DNA of 54,574 nucleotides from an uncultured Clostridia bacterium (GTDB lineage: Bacteria; Bacillota; Clostridia; TANB77; CAG-508), in NCBI GenBank assembly GCA_947593355.1, contig CANQDO010000005.1:1-54574 (forward strand). Direction: 5' to 3'. Positions within the stretch are counted from its first letter, which is position 1, and every line of letters begins with the position of its first letter. A program made the position numbers and the translations under genes. Below the pieces are notes generated by a model. That model was not told where the DNA came from. It did no database searches and worked only from the letters and a program-made list of their open reading frames with translations. Shown piece after piece: positions 1 through 8,986 of the stretch.

Positions 1-69
1 AATTTTTAATAAAGATTTGTGCCTTCCACAGACGAGCGAAGCGAAGGCAAGGAAGGAATGAGATTAAAT

Positions 70-450
70 ATGAAAAATGAATTAATTGTAAAAAGATGTA
101 AATCATGTGGTGCAATGGTAAAGGTATTAGAGGATTGCAATTGTGAAGGTTGTAAAATACAATGTTGCGGAGAGTCAATGGAAAAATTGGTACCAAATTC
201 ATTAGACGCAGCAGTTGAAAAACATGTGCCAACATATGAAAAAGTAGAAGATGAAATATTTGTAAAAGTAAATCATGTTATGGAAAAAGAACATTATATA
301 GAATGGATAAGTTTGGTTAGTGAAAATAAAGAATATACAGTAAAATTATATCCAGAGCAAAATGCTGAAGTGAGATTTAAATATATTCCAAATTCAACTT
401 TATATGCATATTGCAATAAACATGGTTTATGGAAGGCAGAAGTTGAGTAA
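70..450 (+). CDS. dfx: Desulfoferrodoxin-type superoxide reductase
   Basis: 126-residue cytoplasmic non-heme iron protein that reduces superoxide to peroxide in anaerobes. An N-terminal desulforedoxin-like knuckle shows C10-x2-C13 and the C32-C33 pair. The catalytic SOR centre shows the expected ligands H52 (KHVPTYE), H69 and H75 (HVMEKEHYIEWI), C115 and H118 (CNKHGLW). Length and ligand spacing match class I (two-iron) desulfoferrodoxin. The ATG at 70 is chosen because GGAAGG lies at 51-56 and the family begins a few residues before the first Cys; a longer ORF from 19 has no family support. Extra cysteines C23, C25 and C28 in the knuckle are unusual. It implies an anaerobic host. Confidence 0.93.
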   Translation: MKNELIVKRCKSCGAMVKVLEDCNCEGCKIQCCGESMEKLVPNSLDAAVEKHVPTYEKVEDEIFVKVNHVMEKEHYIEWISLVSENKEYTVKLYPEQNAEVRFKYIPNSTLYAYCNKHGLWKAEVE

Positions 451-660
451 AGCAGAAATGCAAATTAATTATTATGAATGGTAAAAAAAATTGGCATGGT
501 GCTAAATATGCAATAAATTTTAAAAATATGTTTACAAATGTATAACAAGATGATAAAATTATAGTGCATTTGTAAGAAAATTTGACACGAAAAATAAATT
601 TATAATACAAAATATTAAAATAAAATTAAACACGTGAAAATAAAGAAAGGAGAGATTTGC

Positions 661-1386
661 ATGTCAGGACATTCAAAATGGCATAATATTGCAGCTAAAA
701 AAGGAAAAGCAGATGCTGCAAGAGGAAAAGTATTTACAAAATTAGGAAGAGAATTATTAATAGCTGTAAAACAAGGAGGTCCAGACCCTTCCGGAAATTC
801 CAAATTAAAAGATGTTATAGCAAAATGTAAAGCTGCTAATATGCCAAATGATACAATAAATAATGCTATAAAAAAAGCATCTGGTTCAGATAACGCAGAA
901 AATTATGAAGAGGTTACTTACGAAGGATATGGACCAAATGGTGTAGCTATAATAGTAGAAGCAAATACAGATAATAGAAATAGAGCAGCAGCAGATATTA
1001 GACATGCATTTGATAGATGTGGCGGAAATTTAGGTACATCAGGTTGTGTATCATATATGTTTAATAAAAAAGGTGTTATAGTAATAGATAAAACAACTTG
1101 CAACATGTCAGAAGATGATTTAATGTTATTAGCATTAGATAGTGGAGCAGAAGATTTTGTATCAGAAGAAGAAGTTTATGAAATTACTACAGAACCAGGA
1201 AGCTTCTCTGAAGTAAGAGAAAAATTAGAAAGTGAAGGATTAGAATTTTTAGAGGCAGGAGTTCAAATGGTGCCATCTACATATGTTGCATTAGATGAAA
1301 AAGGTGCAGAAAGAATGGAAAGATTAATAGAGATGCTAGAAGATTTAGATGATGTTTCTGAAGTATATCACAACTGGGATGAATAA
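661..1386 (+). CDS. yebC: YebC/PmpR (TACO1) family protein
   Basis: 241-residue member of the YebC/TACO1 family, known as DNA-binding regulators (PmpR) and more recently as ribosome-associated factors that relieve stalling. The N-terminal signature [16 protein letters not shown] and the acidic C-terminus ending [11 protein letters not shown] are typical, and the length is normal. The ATG at 661 follows the strong site AAAGGAGAG at 647-655. An in-frame ATG at 634 has no ribosome site and extends beyond the conserved start. A translation-associated YebC is worth noting in a genome that may carry out unusual frameshifting, but no link is shown by the sequence. Confidence 0.95.
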   Translation: MSGHSKWHNIAAKKGKADAARGKVFTKLGRELLIAVKQGGPDPSGNSKLKDVIAKCKAANMPNDTINNAIKKASGSDNAENYEEVTYEGYGPNGVAIIVEANTDNRNRAAADIRHAFDRCGGNLGTSGCVSYMFNKKGVIVIDKTTCNMSEDDLMLLALDSGAEDFVSEEEVYEITTEPGSFSEVREKLESEGLEFLEAGVQMVPSTYVALDEKGAERMERLIEMLEDLDDVSEVYHNWDE

Positions 1387-1464
1387 TTAGAAAGAATAAA
1401 ATAGACAAGTTAATCAACATAAATTAATATGGGTACATAAATAGTGGTTCTAAAATAGATAAAA

Positions 1465-1495
1465 AGAGCATATATAATAATATATGCTCTTTTTT
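1465..1495 (+). terminator. Intrinsic terminator after yebC
   Basis: AGAGCATATAT pairs with ATATATGCTCT across a short AATA loop and is followed by a run of Ts. Confidence 0.85.
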
Positions 1496-1543
1496 AGTGC
1501 AAAAAAATTTAGCTATTAAAAATAAATTTTAAGAAGGTAAAAG

Positions 1544-2500
1544 ATGATTAATATAAGTAATATTTTAAGATGTTTTCCTAATAAAATATATAGTAAATTA
1601 GATGAAAAATTCATGAACGAAAATGTAAATTTAAACTATTTGGAAGAAATAAGAATAAGAGTAAATAAGCCGATAATATTAAAAATAGGACAAGCTGAAA
1701 TATTAATTGATTATAAAGTTTCATCAGAAGAAATAATAGAAATACTGCAACATATATGTGACAATTCAATATATAGTTATCAAAATCAAATGTGTAATGG
1801 TTATATAACAATGCAAGGAGGGCATAGAGTTGGAATTACAGGAAATGTAGTTTTAAAAGAAGGCAAAGTGGTTAATATAAATTATATTTCAAGTTTGAAT
1901 TTTAGAATTGCAAAACAAGTATTGGGGTGTAGTAATAAAATATTAAAATATGTAATAAATACAGCTGAAAATAGTGTATACAACACATTAATTGTATCTC
2001 CTCCGGGAGCAGGAAAAACGACAATTTTAAGGGATTTAATAAGAAGAATTAGTAATGGTATAGAACAGTTAAATTTTGATGGAATAAATGTGGGAGTAGT
2101 TGATGAAAGAGGAGAAATAGGTGCAATGTATAGAGGAATTCCTCAAAATGATGTAGGTTTAAGAACCGATATATTAGACAATGTTTCAAAAGCTACAGGC
2201 ATGACAATGCTAATAAGAGCAATGTCACCAAAAGTAATTACTGCAGATGAAATAGGTAGTATAGAAGACGTACAAGCAATAAATTATGCTGTTTGTTCAG
2301 GAGTAAAAGGAATATTTACTGCTCATGGAAAAAGCATAGAAGATATAAGGTTAAACCCTGCATTAAATGAATTAATGGAAAACTTTTTATTTGAAAGAAT
2401 TATATTTTTGCAAGATAAAGTAAAGCAGGAAAAAGGAGAGATAGACAAGGTATATGAATTAAACAAAATAGATAAACAATATATTATGCTAAACTATTAG
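1544..2500 (+). CDS. spoIIIAA: Stage III sporulation protein AA (ATPase)
   Basis: 318-residue SpoIIIAA, a secretion-type ATPase of the SpoIIIA-SpoIIQ feeding tube between mother cell and forespore. Walker A is SPPGAGKTT at about residue 150; the downstream VVDERGEIGAMY and the TADEIG Walker B-like segment are typical. It is the first gene of a complete spoIIIAA-AH cluster. Oddity: its last residues MLNY and the TAG stop are read from the terminal repeat (CTAAACTATTAG) of the inverted-repeat element that follows, so the native C-terminus has been replaced by the element end. Confidence 0.96.
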   Translation: MINISNILRCFPNKIYSKLDEKFMNENVNLNYLEEIRIRVNKPIILKIGQAEILIDYKVSSEEIIEILQHICDNSIYSYQNQMCNGYITMQGGHRVGITGNVVLKEGKVVNINYISSLNFRIAKQVLGCSNKILKYVINTAENSVYNTLIVSPPGAGKTTILRDLIRRISNGIEQLNFDGINVGVVDERGEIGAMYRGIPQNDVGLRTDILDNVSKATGMTMLIRAMSPKVITADEIGSIEDVQAINYAVCSGVKGIFTAHGKSIEDIRLNPALNELMENFLFERIIFLQDKVKQEKGEIDKVYELNKIDKQYIMLNY

Positions 2501-2761
2501 GGACGGGGTTAAATAGTTTAGTGGATTATTATTATTTATAGCAAAACATTAATATATTATTTATTTAGTAACATTTTGTGGGGACCAGCAAATTATAGCT
2601 TGTAAAAAAATTTATTTTGTAAAACTTGTTTTGCATAAATAAATTTTTTTTACAAGCTATTATGTAGCTGGGAGTTACTAAATAAATAATATATTAATGT
2701 TTTGCAAATATTGTTAATACATTTCCACTAAACTATTTAACCCCGTCCCTAATAGTTTAGC
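2488..2761. mobile_element. Long inverted-repeat (MITE/BIME-like) element, copy A
   Basis: About 274 bp, almost entirely self-complementary. Each end is a 33-bp unit that is itself a hairpin: CTAAACTAT and ATAGTTTAG arms around a GGGACGGGG-containing loop. Inside are perfect arms starting GCAAAACATTAATAT (2541-2572 with 2674-2705) and a further stem TAGCTTGTAAAAAAA with its complement. No ORF, so it must be mobilised in trans. Copy B is nearly identical. It sits between spoIIIAA and spoIIIAB and would form a very long hairpin in the operon mRNA. Confidence 0.9.
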
Positions 2762-2821
2762 AAATTTTTAGTTCTAAAAAAAATGTATATGCATATATAT
2801 AATATAGGAGATGATTAAAAA

Positions 2822-3337
2822 ATGCAATTAATAAAATATATTGGACTAGCATTAATATTAGGAGCATGTTCATATATAGGGTATTTAATCTCGAAGAAAT
2901 ATGCAAATAGAGAAAAAGAGTTAAAAGAAATGAAAAGTGCATTAAACATATTTATTACAAAAATAAAATATACATATGAGCCTATTCCAAAGATATTTGA
3001 AGAAATTTCACAAAAAATTAAAGATAATAGAAATGTATCAAACATATTTAAAGTTGCAAGTAGAAATATGGCAGAATGTGAAGCTGGTGAAGCTTGGAAT
3101 AGAAGTTTAGAAAATGTAAATACAAATATGAAAAGTGAGGACATAAATGTTTTAAAGGGGCTTTCTAAATTGCTTGGAAAAGTAGATGCAGATGGTCAGG
3201 TAAGGGAAATTGAATTAGTGGATAATTTTTTAAACAAGCAAATAGAAGATGCAGAAAAAGAAAGAGCCAAAAACGAGAGAATGTATAGAACTTTAGGAAT
3301 AAGCATAGGTATTGCAATAACAGTAATATTAATATAA
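2822..3337 (+). CDS. spoIIIAB: Stage III sporulation protein AB
   Basis: 171-residue SpoIIIAB, a membrane component of the SpoIIIA complex with GspF-like architecture. An N-terminal membrane segment (IGLALILGACSYIGYLI) is followed by a long helical domain and a C-terminal hydrophobic helix (TLGISIGIAITVILI). The start is supported by AGGAGATG just upstream at 2806-2813. It is followed 20 bp later by spoIIIAC. The inverted-repeat element separates it from spoIIIAA, so any spoIIIA promoter upstream of spoIIIAA must read through that structure. Confidence 0.93.
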   Translation: MQLIKYIGLALILGACSYIGYLISKKYANREKELKEMKSALNIFITKIKYTYEPIPKIFEEISQKIKDNRNVSNIFKVASRNMAECEAGEAWNRSLENVNTNMKSEDINVLKGLSKLLGKVDADGQVREIELVDNFLNKQIEDAEKERAKNERMYRTLGISIGIAITVILI

Positions 3338-3357
3338 AAGCAAAGCGAGGTACATAT

Positions 3358-3552
3358 ATGGATATTAATTTATTATTTAAAATTGCAGCAATAGGAATAT
3401 TAGTTGCTGTTTTACATCAAGTTTTAGTACGAGCTGGTAGAGAAGATCAAGCTATGATGACAACTTTGGCAGGGTTGGTAATAGTTCTTACTATGGTAAT
3501 TAAAGAAATTAGTGGTCTATTTGACACAGTAAGAACGATTTTTGGACTTTAG
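3358..3552 (+). CDS. spoIIIAC: Stage III sporulation protein AC
   Basis: 64-residue membrane protein of the SpoIIIA complex, normal size for the family. Two hydrophobic helices surround the conserved loop VLVRAGREDQAMM; the second helix is TTLAGLVIVLTMVI. A modest GCGAGG ribosome site precedes the ATG. It lies directly before spoIIIAD, to which it is related in topology. Confidence 0.94.
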   Translation: MDINLLFKIAAIGILVAVLHQVLVRAGREDQAMMTTLAGLVIVLTMVIKEISGLFDTVRTIFGL

Positions 3553-3606
3553 GAAAAGAGCACATAAAATTAAATTAGTTGATATAAAATTTATGAGGAG
3601 AAGAAA

Positions 3607-3994
3607 GTGGATATAGTAAAAATAATACGGAGTTGGATTAATTGCTTTAATTATAATAATAATTTTAAAGCAGTATAAGCCAGAATTTGTAATATATGTA
3701 TCAATAATAGCAGGCGCAATTATATTAATAATGGTATTTAGCAAAATATCTGCAATAATAGATTTATTAACGTCGTTAACAAATAATGTATCTATAAATA
3801 GTAGTTTTATAGTATTACTTATAAAGATTACAGGAATAGCAATATTAACAGAATTTGCTGTAAGTATTTGCAAAGATTCAGGAGAAACAGCTATTGCAAA
3901 CAAAATAGATATAGGAGGAAAAGTTATTATAGTATCTATCTCAATACCAATCATAGCAGGCCTTTTAGAAACTATAGTAAAAATTTTACCGTAA
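3607..3994 (+). CDS. spoIIIAD: Stage III sporulation protein AD, read through a CGG +1 frameshift
   Basis: Reading starts at GTG 3607 (GAGGAG site upstream): M D I V K I I, then zero-frame CGG at 3628-3630. If C3628 is skipped, reading continues GGA GTT GGA TTA (G-V-G-L-I-A-L) without interruption to the stop at 3994, giving a 128-residue protein of normal length with SpoIIIAD features (SICKDSGETAIANK, IPIIAGLLETIVKIL). Without the shift, frame 0 ends soon, and the +1 frame has a stop just upstream and no start before 3731. The gene is therefore either broken by one inserted C or decoded by +1 frameshifting at CGG, as in five other genes here. Confidence 0.88.
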
Positions 3995-4000
3995 TGGGAC

Positions 4001-4028
4001 GATTAGGGACGGGGGTAAATAGTTTAGC
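4001..4028 (+). repeat. Solo terminal unit of the inverted-repeat family
   Basis: GATTAGGGACGGGGGTAAATAGTTTAGC matches the end unit of copies A and B but lacks the left CTAAAC arm. It fills the gap between the spoIIIAD stop and the spoIIIAE start, and its GGGGG is the only purine-rich stretch available as a spoIIIAE ribosome site. Confidence 0.75.
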
Positions 4029-4030
4029 AA

Positions 4031-5227
4031 ATGAAAAAGTTTGTGTTGATAATACTTATGGGTTTTATTTTAATAAGTATTAATTCTAATTGCAAAGGGG
4101 CTATTGAAGGTGTAAAAGCAGGAAGTGGTGTAAATGCGGGAAACGATGTAAATACAGAAAGTAATGAGGACATTATAAATTCTCAAAAATCATCATTAAA
4201 TATAGGTGAATTTTTAAAGCAAGCAGAAAAATATACAAAAGATGTTTTTAAAGATACAGATTATGAAGAACTTTTAAATTCTGCAATAAAAGGTGAAATC
4301 GATAATTCAAAATTAGGAACTTCTATTTTAAATATTATAGGGAAAGAAACACTAGAATCCGTGAAAACTATAGGGATAATAATTATTATAATTGTTATTC
4401 ATAGCGTACTAAAAAGTTTGACAGATGGATTAGAAAATAAGAGTGTCTCGCAAATTGTTTATTATGTTCAATACATATTGATTGTTACTGTGATTTTATC
4501 AAGCTTTGCAGATATTATTACAATGCTAAAAAATTCAATACAGGATTTAGTAGGGTTTGCAAATGCATTAGTGCCTGTACTTATGACATTAATAATTTCA
4601 ACTGGAAAAGTGGTTTCAGCAAGCATAATACAGCCAATACTTCTATTTTTAGTAACTTTTATAGGTAATTTTATATTAAATGTAATAATACCAATACTTT
4701 TAGTTTCAACTGCTTTAGGTGTAGTTTCGAAAATATCAGATAGAATACAATTAGATAAGCTATCAAAGTTTTTTAAGTCGTCTGTTGTATGGATTTTAGG
4801 AGTAGTGCTTACATTGTTTGTTACATTAGTTTCAATAGAAGGAAATTTAGGACAAAGTGTAGATGCAGTTACGGCTAAAACTGCTAAAGCAGCAGTTTCT
4901 AACCTTATTCCAGTAGTTGGAAAAATATTAGGTGATGCAGTAGAAACAGTAATAAGTTGTACGAATATTTTGAAAAATGCGATAGGAGTGGTAGGAGTAG
5001 TTGTTGTTATAGGAATATGTATTATGCCAATAATAAAGTTAGTTCTTATAATGTCAACATATTATATTGGTTCTGCAATATGTGAGCCAATAGCAGATGA
5101 AAAAATAGTGAAATTACTAGGGCAGATGGGTGACACTTTTAAGGTAATGCTTGCTATTTTGTGTAGCTTATCGGTAATGCTTATTATTGGAACAACTATT
5201 GTAATGAAAATTTCTGGAAGTGCATAA
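4031..5227 (+). CDS. spoIIIAE: Stage III sporulation protein AE
   Basis: 398-residue polytopic membrane protein with an N-terminal signal-like segment (MKKFVLIILMGFILISI), a hydrophilic stretch to about residue 105, then multiple membrane helices including the SpoIIIAE-typical segment LVGFANALVPVLMTLII. Forms part of the mother-cell channel. The only start compatible with the signal sequence is ATG 4031. It has no normal Shine-Dalgarno site: a repeat unit with GGGGG 12-15 bases upstream occupies that place, so translation efficiency may have been altered by the insertion. Confidence 0.95.
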   Translation: MKKFVLIILMGFILISINSNCKGAIEGVKAGSGVNAGNDVNTESNEDIINSQKSSLNIGEFLKQAEKYTKDVFKDTDYEELLNSAIKGEIDNSKLGTSILNIIGKETLESVKTIGIIIIIIVIHSVLKSLTDGLENKSVSQIVYYVQYILIVTVILSSFADIITMLKNSIQDLVGFANALVPVLMTLIISTGKVVSASIIQPILLFLVTFIGNFILNVIIPILLVSTALGVVSKISDRIQLDKLSKFFKSSVVWILGVVLTLFVTLVSIEGNLGQSVDAVTAKTAKAAVSNLIPVVGKILGDAVETVISCTNILKNAIGVVGVVVVIGICIMPIIKLVLIMSTYYIGSAICEPIADEKIVKLLGQMGDTFKVMLAILCSLSVMLIIGTTIVMKISGSA

Positions 5228-5256
5228 ATACGTCTATTTGGAAGCGAGGGTGGAAA

Positions 5257-5877
5257 TTGATAGATTTTATAAGTATGTGGGCAAAACAAATTGTTGTAGC
5301 AGTTATTATAGCAACTGTAATTGAAATGCTAATTCCAAATGGAAGTAGTAAAAAATACATAAAAACAATAATCGGCATTTTTGTTTTGTTTAATATAATA
5401 ACTCCAATTATAAATAAATTTTCAAATGGAAGTATAGATATAAATTCAATAATTAATTTAGATGAGTACACTAAACAAATGGAATCAAAGGAAAATACGT
5501 TTAATAATTTGGAAACTAGCAATAATTCAAACATTAAGGAGATTTATTTATATAATTTGAAAAAGGATATAAAGAACAAACTGCAAGAAAAGGAATATAT
5601 AGTAAATAGTATAGATGTTAGTATACAAAATGGTGATGATTATAAAATAAAAGAAATAATTCTAGACTTAGAAAAAAATAAGACTACTGCTAATATTGAT
5701 ACTGACAAAGAAGAAAATGTGGTAAATAAAATTGAACAAGTAAACATACAGATAGGTGAAAAACAAGAAACAGATAAAAGTAAAGCTAGAAAATTGAATA
5801 ATAAAGAAAAAACAGAAGTAAAAGAATATTTAAGTTCTACATATGACATTAATACAAGAAAAATTACTATAAATTAA
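5257..5877 (+). CDS. spoIIIAF: Stage III sporulation protein AF
   Basis: 206 residues. Two N-terminal membrane helices (IVVAVIIATVIEMLIP and TIIGIFVLFNIITPII) precede a ring-forming-like soluble domain, the normal SpoIIIAF layout. The start is TTG 5257, with GCGAGGG upstream. The C-terminal segment KEYLSSTYDINTRKITIN fits the family. The next gene starts 12 bp later with AGGAGG over the gap, so the pair is translationally close. Confidence 0.92.
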   Translation: MIDFISMWAKQIVVAVIIATVIEMLIPNGSSKKYIKTIIGIFVLFNIITPIINKFSNGSIDINSIINLDEYTKQMESKENTFNNLETSNNSNIKEIYLYNLKKDIKNKLQEKEYIVNSIDVSIQNGDDYKIKEIILDLEKNKTTANIDTDKEENVVNKIEQVNIQIGEKQETDKSKARKLNNKEKTEVKEYLSSTYDINTRKITIN

Positions 5878-5889
5878 GGAGGATAACGA

Positions 5890-6546
5890 ATGTTTAAAGA
5901 TAAATTAAAAAAACTATTTAAATGGAATAAGCATGATGAGAATACAGATAATGAATTGATGGAAGATACTAAATTAGTGACTGTTAGTGACAAAAGTAAG
6001 CGAAAAATAGAAAATATAGTTGTATTTATAGTAATTTTAATTATTACAATAATTGCTATTAATATGATTTGGAATGAAAATAATAAAACACACAGTGAAG
6101 AAGAAAAAGGTGAAACTAAAATACTTGCAAAAGATGAGACAACAATGGAAACTTCTAAAGAAAGTTTAGAATATAGATTAGAGAATATTTTGAAGCAGAT
6201 AAAAGGAGTAGGAGAAGTTAAAGTATTAATAACATATTCACAAACTAGTGAAACTTTAGCAATGTATAATGAAGATAATTCTCAAAGTGACACTGAAGAA
6301 ACAGATAGTGGTGGCGGAAGTAGGAAGATTACAGAAAATAATACTAAAAAAGAAGTTATATATAAAGAAGTAGATGGAGAAAAAATTCCTGTAACGCAAA
6401 GTATAGTAAAACCAAAAGCAGAAGGAGCAATAATAACAGCTGTTGGAGCATCTGATGCAAACGTAAAAGCCAATATCATTCAAGCTGTGGAAGCAGTAAC
6501 AGGTCTTGCAACTCATAAAATACAAGTGTTTGAAATGAGTGAATAA
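5890..6546 (+). CDS. spoIIIAG: Stage III sporulation protein AG
   Basis: 218-residue ring-forming component of the SpoIIIA channel. A single membrane helix (IVVFIVILIITIIAINMIW, about residues 42-60) is followed by a ring-building-motif domain containing LENILKQIKGVGEVKVLITY and the family signature EGAIITAVGASDANVKANIIQAVEAVTGL. AAGGAGG lies just before the ATG. Length is normal. Confidence 0.95.
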   Translation: MFKDKLKKLFKWNKHDENTDNELMEDTKLVTVSDKSKRKIENIVVFIVILIITIIAINMIWNENNKTHSEEEKGETKILAKDETTMETSKESLEYRLENILKQIKGVGEVKVLITYSQTSETLAMYNEDNSQSDTEETDSGGGSRKITENNTKKEVIYKEVDGEKIPVTQSIVKPKAEGAIITAVGASDANVKANIIQAVEAVTGLATHKIQVFEMSE

Positions 6547-6608
6547 TATTAGATAAATAAGTTTTAAAATATGCCTTTGTGCAAAATCGAGAAGGGATGG
6601 AATTTTAT

Positions 6609-7256
6609 ATGAAAGTTTTGAAAAGAAATCAAATTATTATTTTTGTTATAGCTTTAATGCTAGTATCAGCGGGATATTTAAACTATACTGCATTAAACAA
6701 AGAAGAAGTACCAACATCAAGTAATGTAAATGAGCTTCAATATGCAGGAATAGGAGATGCAAGGCTAGTTAGTAGTAATGGTATAGAAGAAAATATTACA
6801 AACAATGAAGTGCAATCTAGTGTATTAAGTAATGAAATATTAGATACAAATACTGAGCGAGAAAATAGTACAATAACTCAAACTAATAGTAATTTAACAG
6901 AAAGCGAACAGTATTTTACTTCATCAAAAATAAATAGAGACACGATGTATTCACAAATGATAGAAAGTTATCAGAACATATTAGAAAATCAAAATATTCC
7001 AAATGATCAAAAATCAATAGCACAAACAGAAATAAAAAATATAAATGATACCAAAAATGCAATTATGATAGCAGAAAATTTAATAAAATTAAAGGATTTC
7101 GATGATGTATTAATTTTAGTAAATAATGATAGTGTTAATGTTGTGGTAAAAGCTTTGGATTTATCACAAGACCAAATTGCACAAATACAAAATATTATAT
7201 CAAGGGAACTAAAGGCAGAACTTAACAACATTCATATAAGTACAAAAGGAGCCTAA
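6609..7256 (+). CDS. spoIIIAH: Stage III sporulation protein AH
   Basis: 215-residue SpoIIIAH, the mother-cell ring protein that binds SpoIIQ across the intermembrane space. One N-terminal membrane helix (IIIFVIALMLVSAGYL) is followed by a variable linker and a conserved YscJ/FliF-like C-terminal domain (about residues 105-215, including LKDFDDVLILVNNDSVNVVV). ATG 6609 is preferred over in-frame ATGs at 6579 and 6597 because AGAAGGGA lies 10-15 bases upstream. The stop TAA at 7254-7256 is part of the end of inverted-repeat copy B. Confidence 0.93.
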   Translation: MKVLKRNQIIIFVIALMLVSAGYLNYTALNKEEVPTSSNVNELQYAGIGDARLVSSNGIEENITNNEVQSSVLSNEILDTNTERENSTITQTNSNLTESEQYFTSSKINRDTMYSQMIESYQNILENQNIPNDQKSIAQTEIKNINDTKNAIMIAENLIKLKDFDDVLILVNNDSVNVVVKALDLSQDQIAQIQNIISRELKAELNNIHISTKGA

Positions 7257-7523
7257 ACTAATAGGGACGGGGTTAAATAGTTTAGTGGATTATTATAATT
7301 TATAGCAAAACATTAATATATTATTTATTTAGTAACATTTTGTGGGAACCAGCAAATTATAGCTTGTAAAAAAATTTATTTTGTCAAATTTATTTTGCAT
7401 AAATAAATTTTTTTACAAGCTATTATGTAGCTGGGAGTTACTAAATAAATAATATATTAATGTTTTGCAAATATTGTTAATACATTTCCACTAAACTATT
7501 TAACCCCGTCCCTATTAGTTTAG
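7253..7523. mobile_element. Long inverted-repeat (MITE/BIME-like) element, copy B
   Basis: About 271 bp, nearly identical to copy A. Ends are CTAAACTAATAGGGACGGGG and its complement; internal arms beginning GCAAAACATTAATAT are shared. Differences are limited to single bases and the centre. It begins inside the spoIIIAH stop codon and lies between spoIIIAH and the pfk promoter, probably acting as a strong hairpin barrier to transcription. Confidence 0.9.
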
Positions 7524-7543
7524 AAAAAAATTTCAAAAAAGTG

Positions 7544-7571
7544 TTGTAAATAAAAAAATTATTGATATAAT
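7544..7571 (+). promoter_or_regulatory. Sigma-A-type promoter for phosphofructokinase
   Basis: TTGTAA at 7544-7549 and TATAAT at 7566-7571 with a 16-bp spacer, about 90 bp before the start codon. Confidence 0.65.
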
Positions 7572-7661
7572 ATGAATACGGTTTTTAAAATTTTAAATAA
7601 TATATAATATACAATATATAAAAATAAATATAGAAAAATATGAAAAATGGGGGAATTGAAA

Positions 7662-8798
7662 ATGGTAAAAAAAGTAGCAATATTAGCAAATGGAGGAGAT
7701 GTTTCAGGTTTTAATGCGGTTATAAGAGCAATAGTAAAAACAGCTGAACATCATGGAGTAGAATGTTATGGTTTTATAGATGGTTATAGAGGATTATTAA
7801 AAAATGATTATATAAAATTAAGCAGTGCTGATACTGCATCTGGAATATTGCAAAAGGGAGGTTCTATTATTTCATCTTCTACGAATGCCAATGTATTTCA
7901 TTATAAAGTTATAGAAGATGGAAAGGAAGTTTATAAGGATTTATCTGAACAATGTGTACAAAATGTTAAAGATGATGGATTTGATTGTGTATTTACTTTA
8001 GGTGGTGATAGTACTCAAAAATCTGCAAGAGATTTTTCTTTAAGAGGAATAAATGTTATAGGTGTTCCAAAAACAATAGATAATGATGTAGCATGTACTG
8101 ATATTACTTTTGGATATAATACAGCGGTATCTGTTGCAACAGAAGCTTTAGATAGGTTACATTCAACAGCCGAAACTCATCATAGAATAATGGTATTGGA
8201 AGTTATGGGAAGAGAAGCAGGATGGATTGCATTGGAAGCAGGAATAGCAGGTGGAGCAGATGTTATTTTAATACCAGAAATACCATATGATATAGAAAAG
8301 GCTGCTGAAACAATAAAAGAAAGACAAAAAATAGGTAAAAACTTTAGTATAGTTGTTGTATCTGAAGGTGCTTTTCCTAAAGGAGGAAGTATTTCAGTAG
8401 TAGGCGAAAGAAATAACGGAAAAGGTGTTATAAATGTAAAATTAGGTGGAGCAGGAGAAAAAGTTGCAAGAGACCTAGAAAAATTAACAGGTTTAGAAGC
8501 AAGATGCACAGTTTTAGGTTATATGCAAAGAGGTGGAACTCCTACATCATTTGATAGAGTGCTTTCTACAAAATATGGAGCAAAAGCTATGGAACTAGCA
8601 TTAGAAGGAAAATTTAATGTTCTTACAGTTTTACAAAATGGAAAATTAGGTTGTGTTTCATTAGAAGATGTTGTTGGTGATAATAAAGAAATAGGTGCTG
8701 TACAAGGTGGCACAGCAGAAAGCAATGTAAGAGTAGTTACAATGGATCATGATTTAGTTAAAACAGCAAGAAGTATAGGAATAAATTTAGGAGATTAA
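7662..8798 (+). CDS. pfkA: 6-phosphofructokinase, mixed or PPi-type group
   Basis: 378-residue glycolytic kinase acting on fructose 6-phosphate. GGDST (about residue 113) and PKTIDND (about residue 136) form the active site. Lys in PKTIDND, where ATP enzymes have Gly (PGTIDND), is a feature of PPi-dependent and group III enzymes; Ser in GGDST, instead of the Gly of GGDGS or Asp of GGDD, leaves the phosphoryl donor uncertain. MGREAGWIAL and GYMQRGGTPTSFDR are family segments. ATG 7662 is chosen because GGGGGA at 7650-7654 is its ribosome site; the upstream in-frame ATG 7647 overlaps that site. Confidence 0.92.
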   Translation: MVKKVAILANGGDVSGFNAVIRAIVKTAEHHGVECYGFIDGYRGLLKNDYIKLSSADTASGILQKGGSIISSSTNANVFHYKVIEDGKEVYKDLSEQCVQNVKDDGFDCVFTLGGDSTQKSARDFSLRGINVIGVPKTIDNDVACTDITFGYNTAVSVATEALDRLHSTAETHHRIMVLEVMGREAGWIALEAGIAGGADVILIPEIPYDIEKAAETIKERQKIGKNFSIVVVSEGAFPKGGSISVVGERNNGKGVINVKLGGAGEKVARDLEKLTGLEARCTVLGYMQRGGTPTSFDRVLSTKYGAKAMELALEGKFNVLTVLQNGKLGCVSLEDVVGDNKEIGAVQGGTAESNVRVVTMDHDLVKTARSIGINLGD

Positions 8799-8895
8799 TG
8801 TAAAATAAGAATAAATCGTCAAGTGAAAAGTTAAATGCAATTCTGTAAAGTAAATGCAATTAATAAGAATAAATATCATAGATTTACAAAAAAGG

Positions 8896-8924
8896 TTTAC
8901 ATTTTTATTAATTTTTGATATAAT
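8896..8924 (+). promoter_or_regulatory. Sigma-A-type promoter
   Basis: TTTACA at 8896-8901, 17-bp spacer, TATAAT at 8919-8924, about 60 bp before the 8987 ORF. Confidence 0.65.
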
Positions 8925-8986
8925 TAGTATGTTGTTTGTAATAATATAAGGTTCTCAAAAAATAATTATTTTAAGGAGAGGGGAAA

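Noticed and set aside
19..69. N-terminal extension of the superoxide reductase
   Set aside because: No ribosome site before it and the peptide is unlike the family; the purine-rich GGAAGG at 51 serves the ATG at 70.
2488..2761. Rho-independent terminator or riboswitch after spoIIIAA
   Set aside because: The same sequence recurs at 7253 and in part at 41640 in unrelated contexts, so it is a dispersed mobile repeat.
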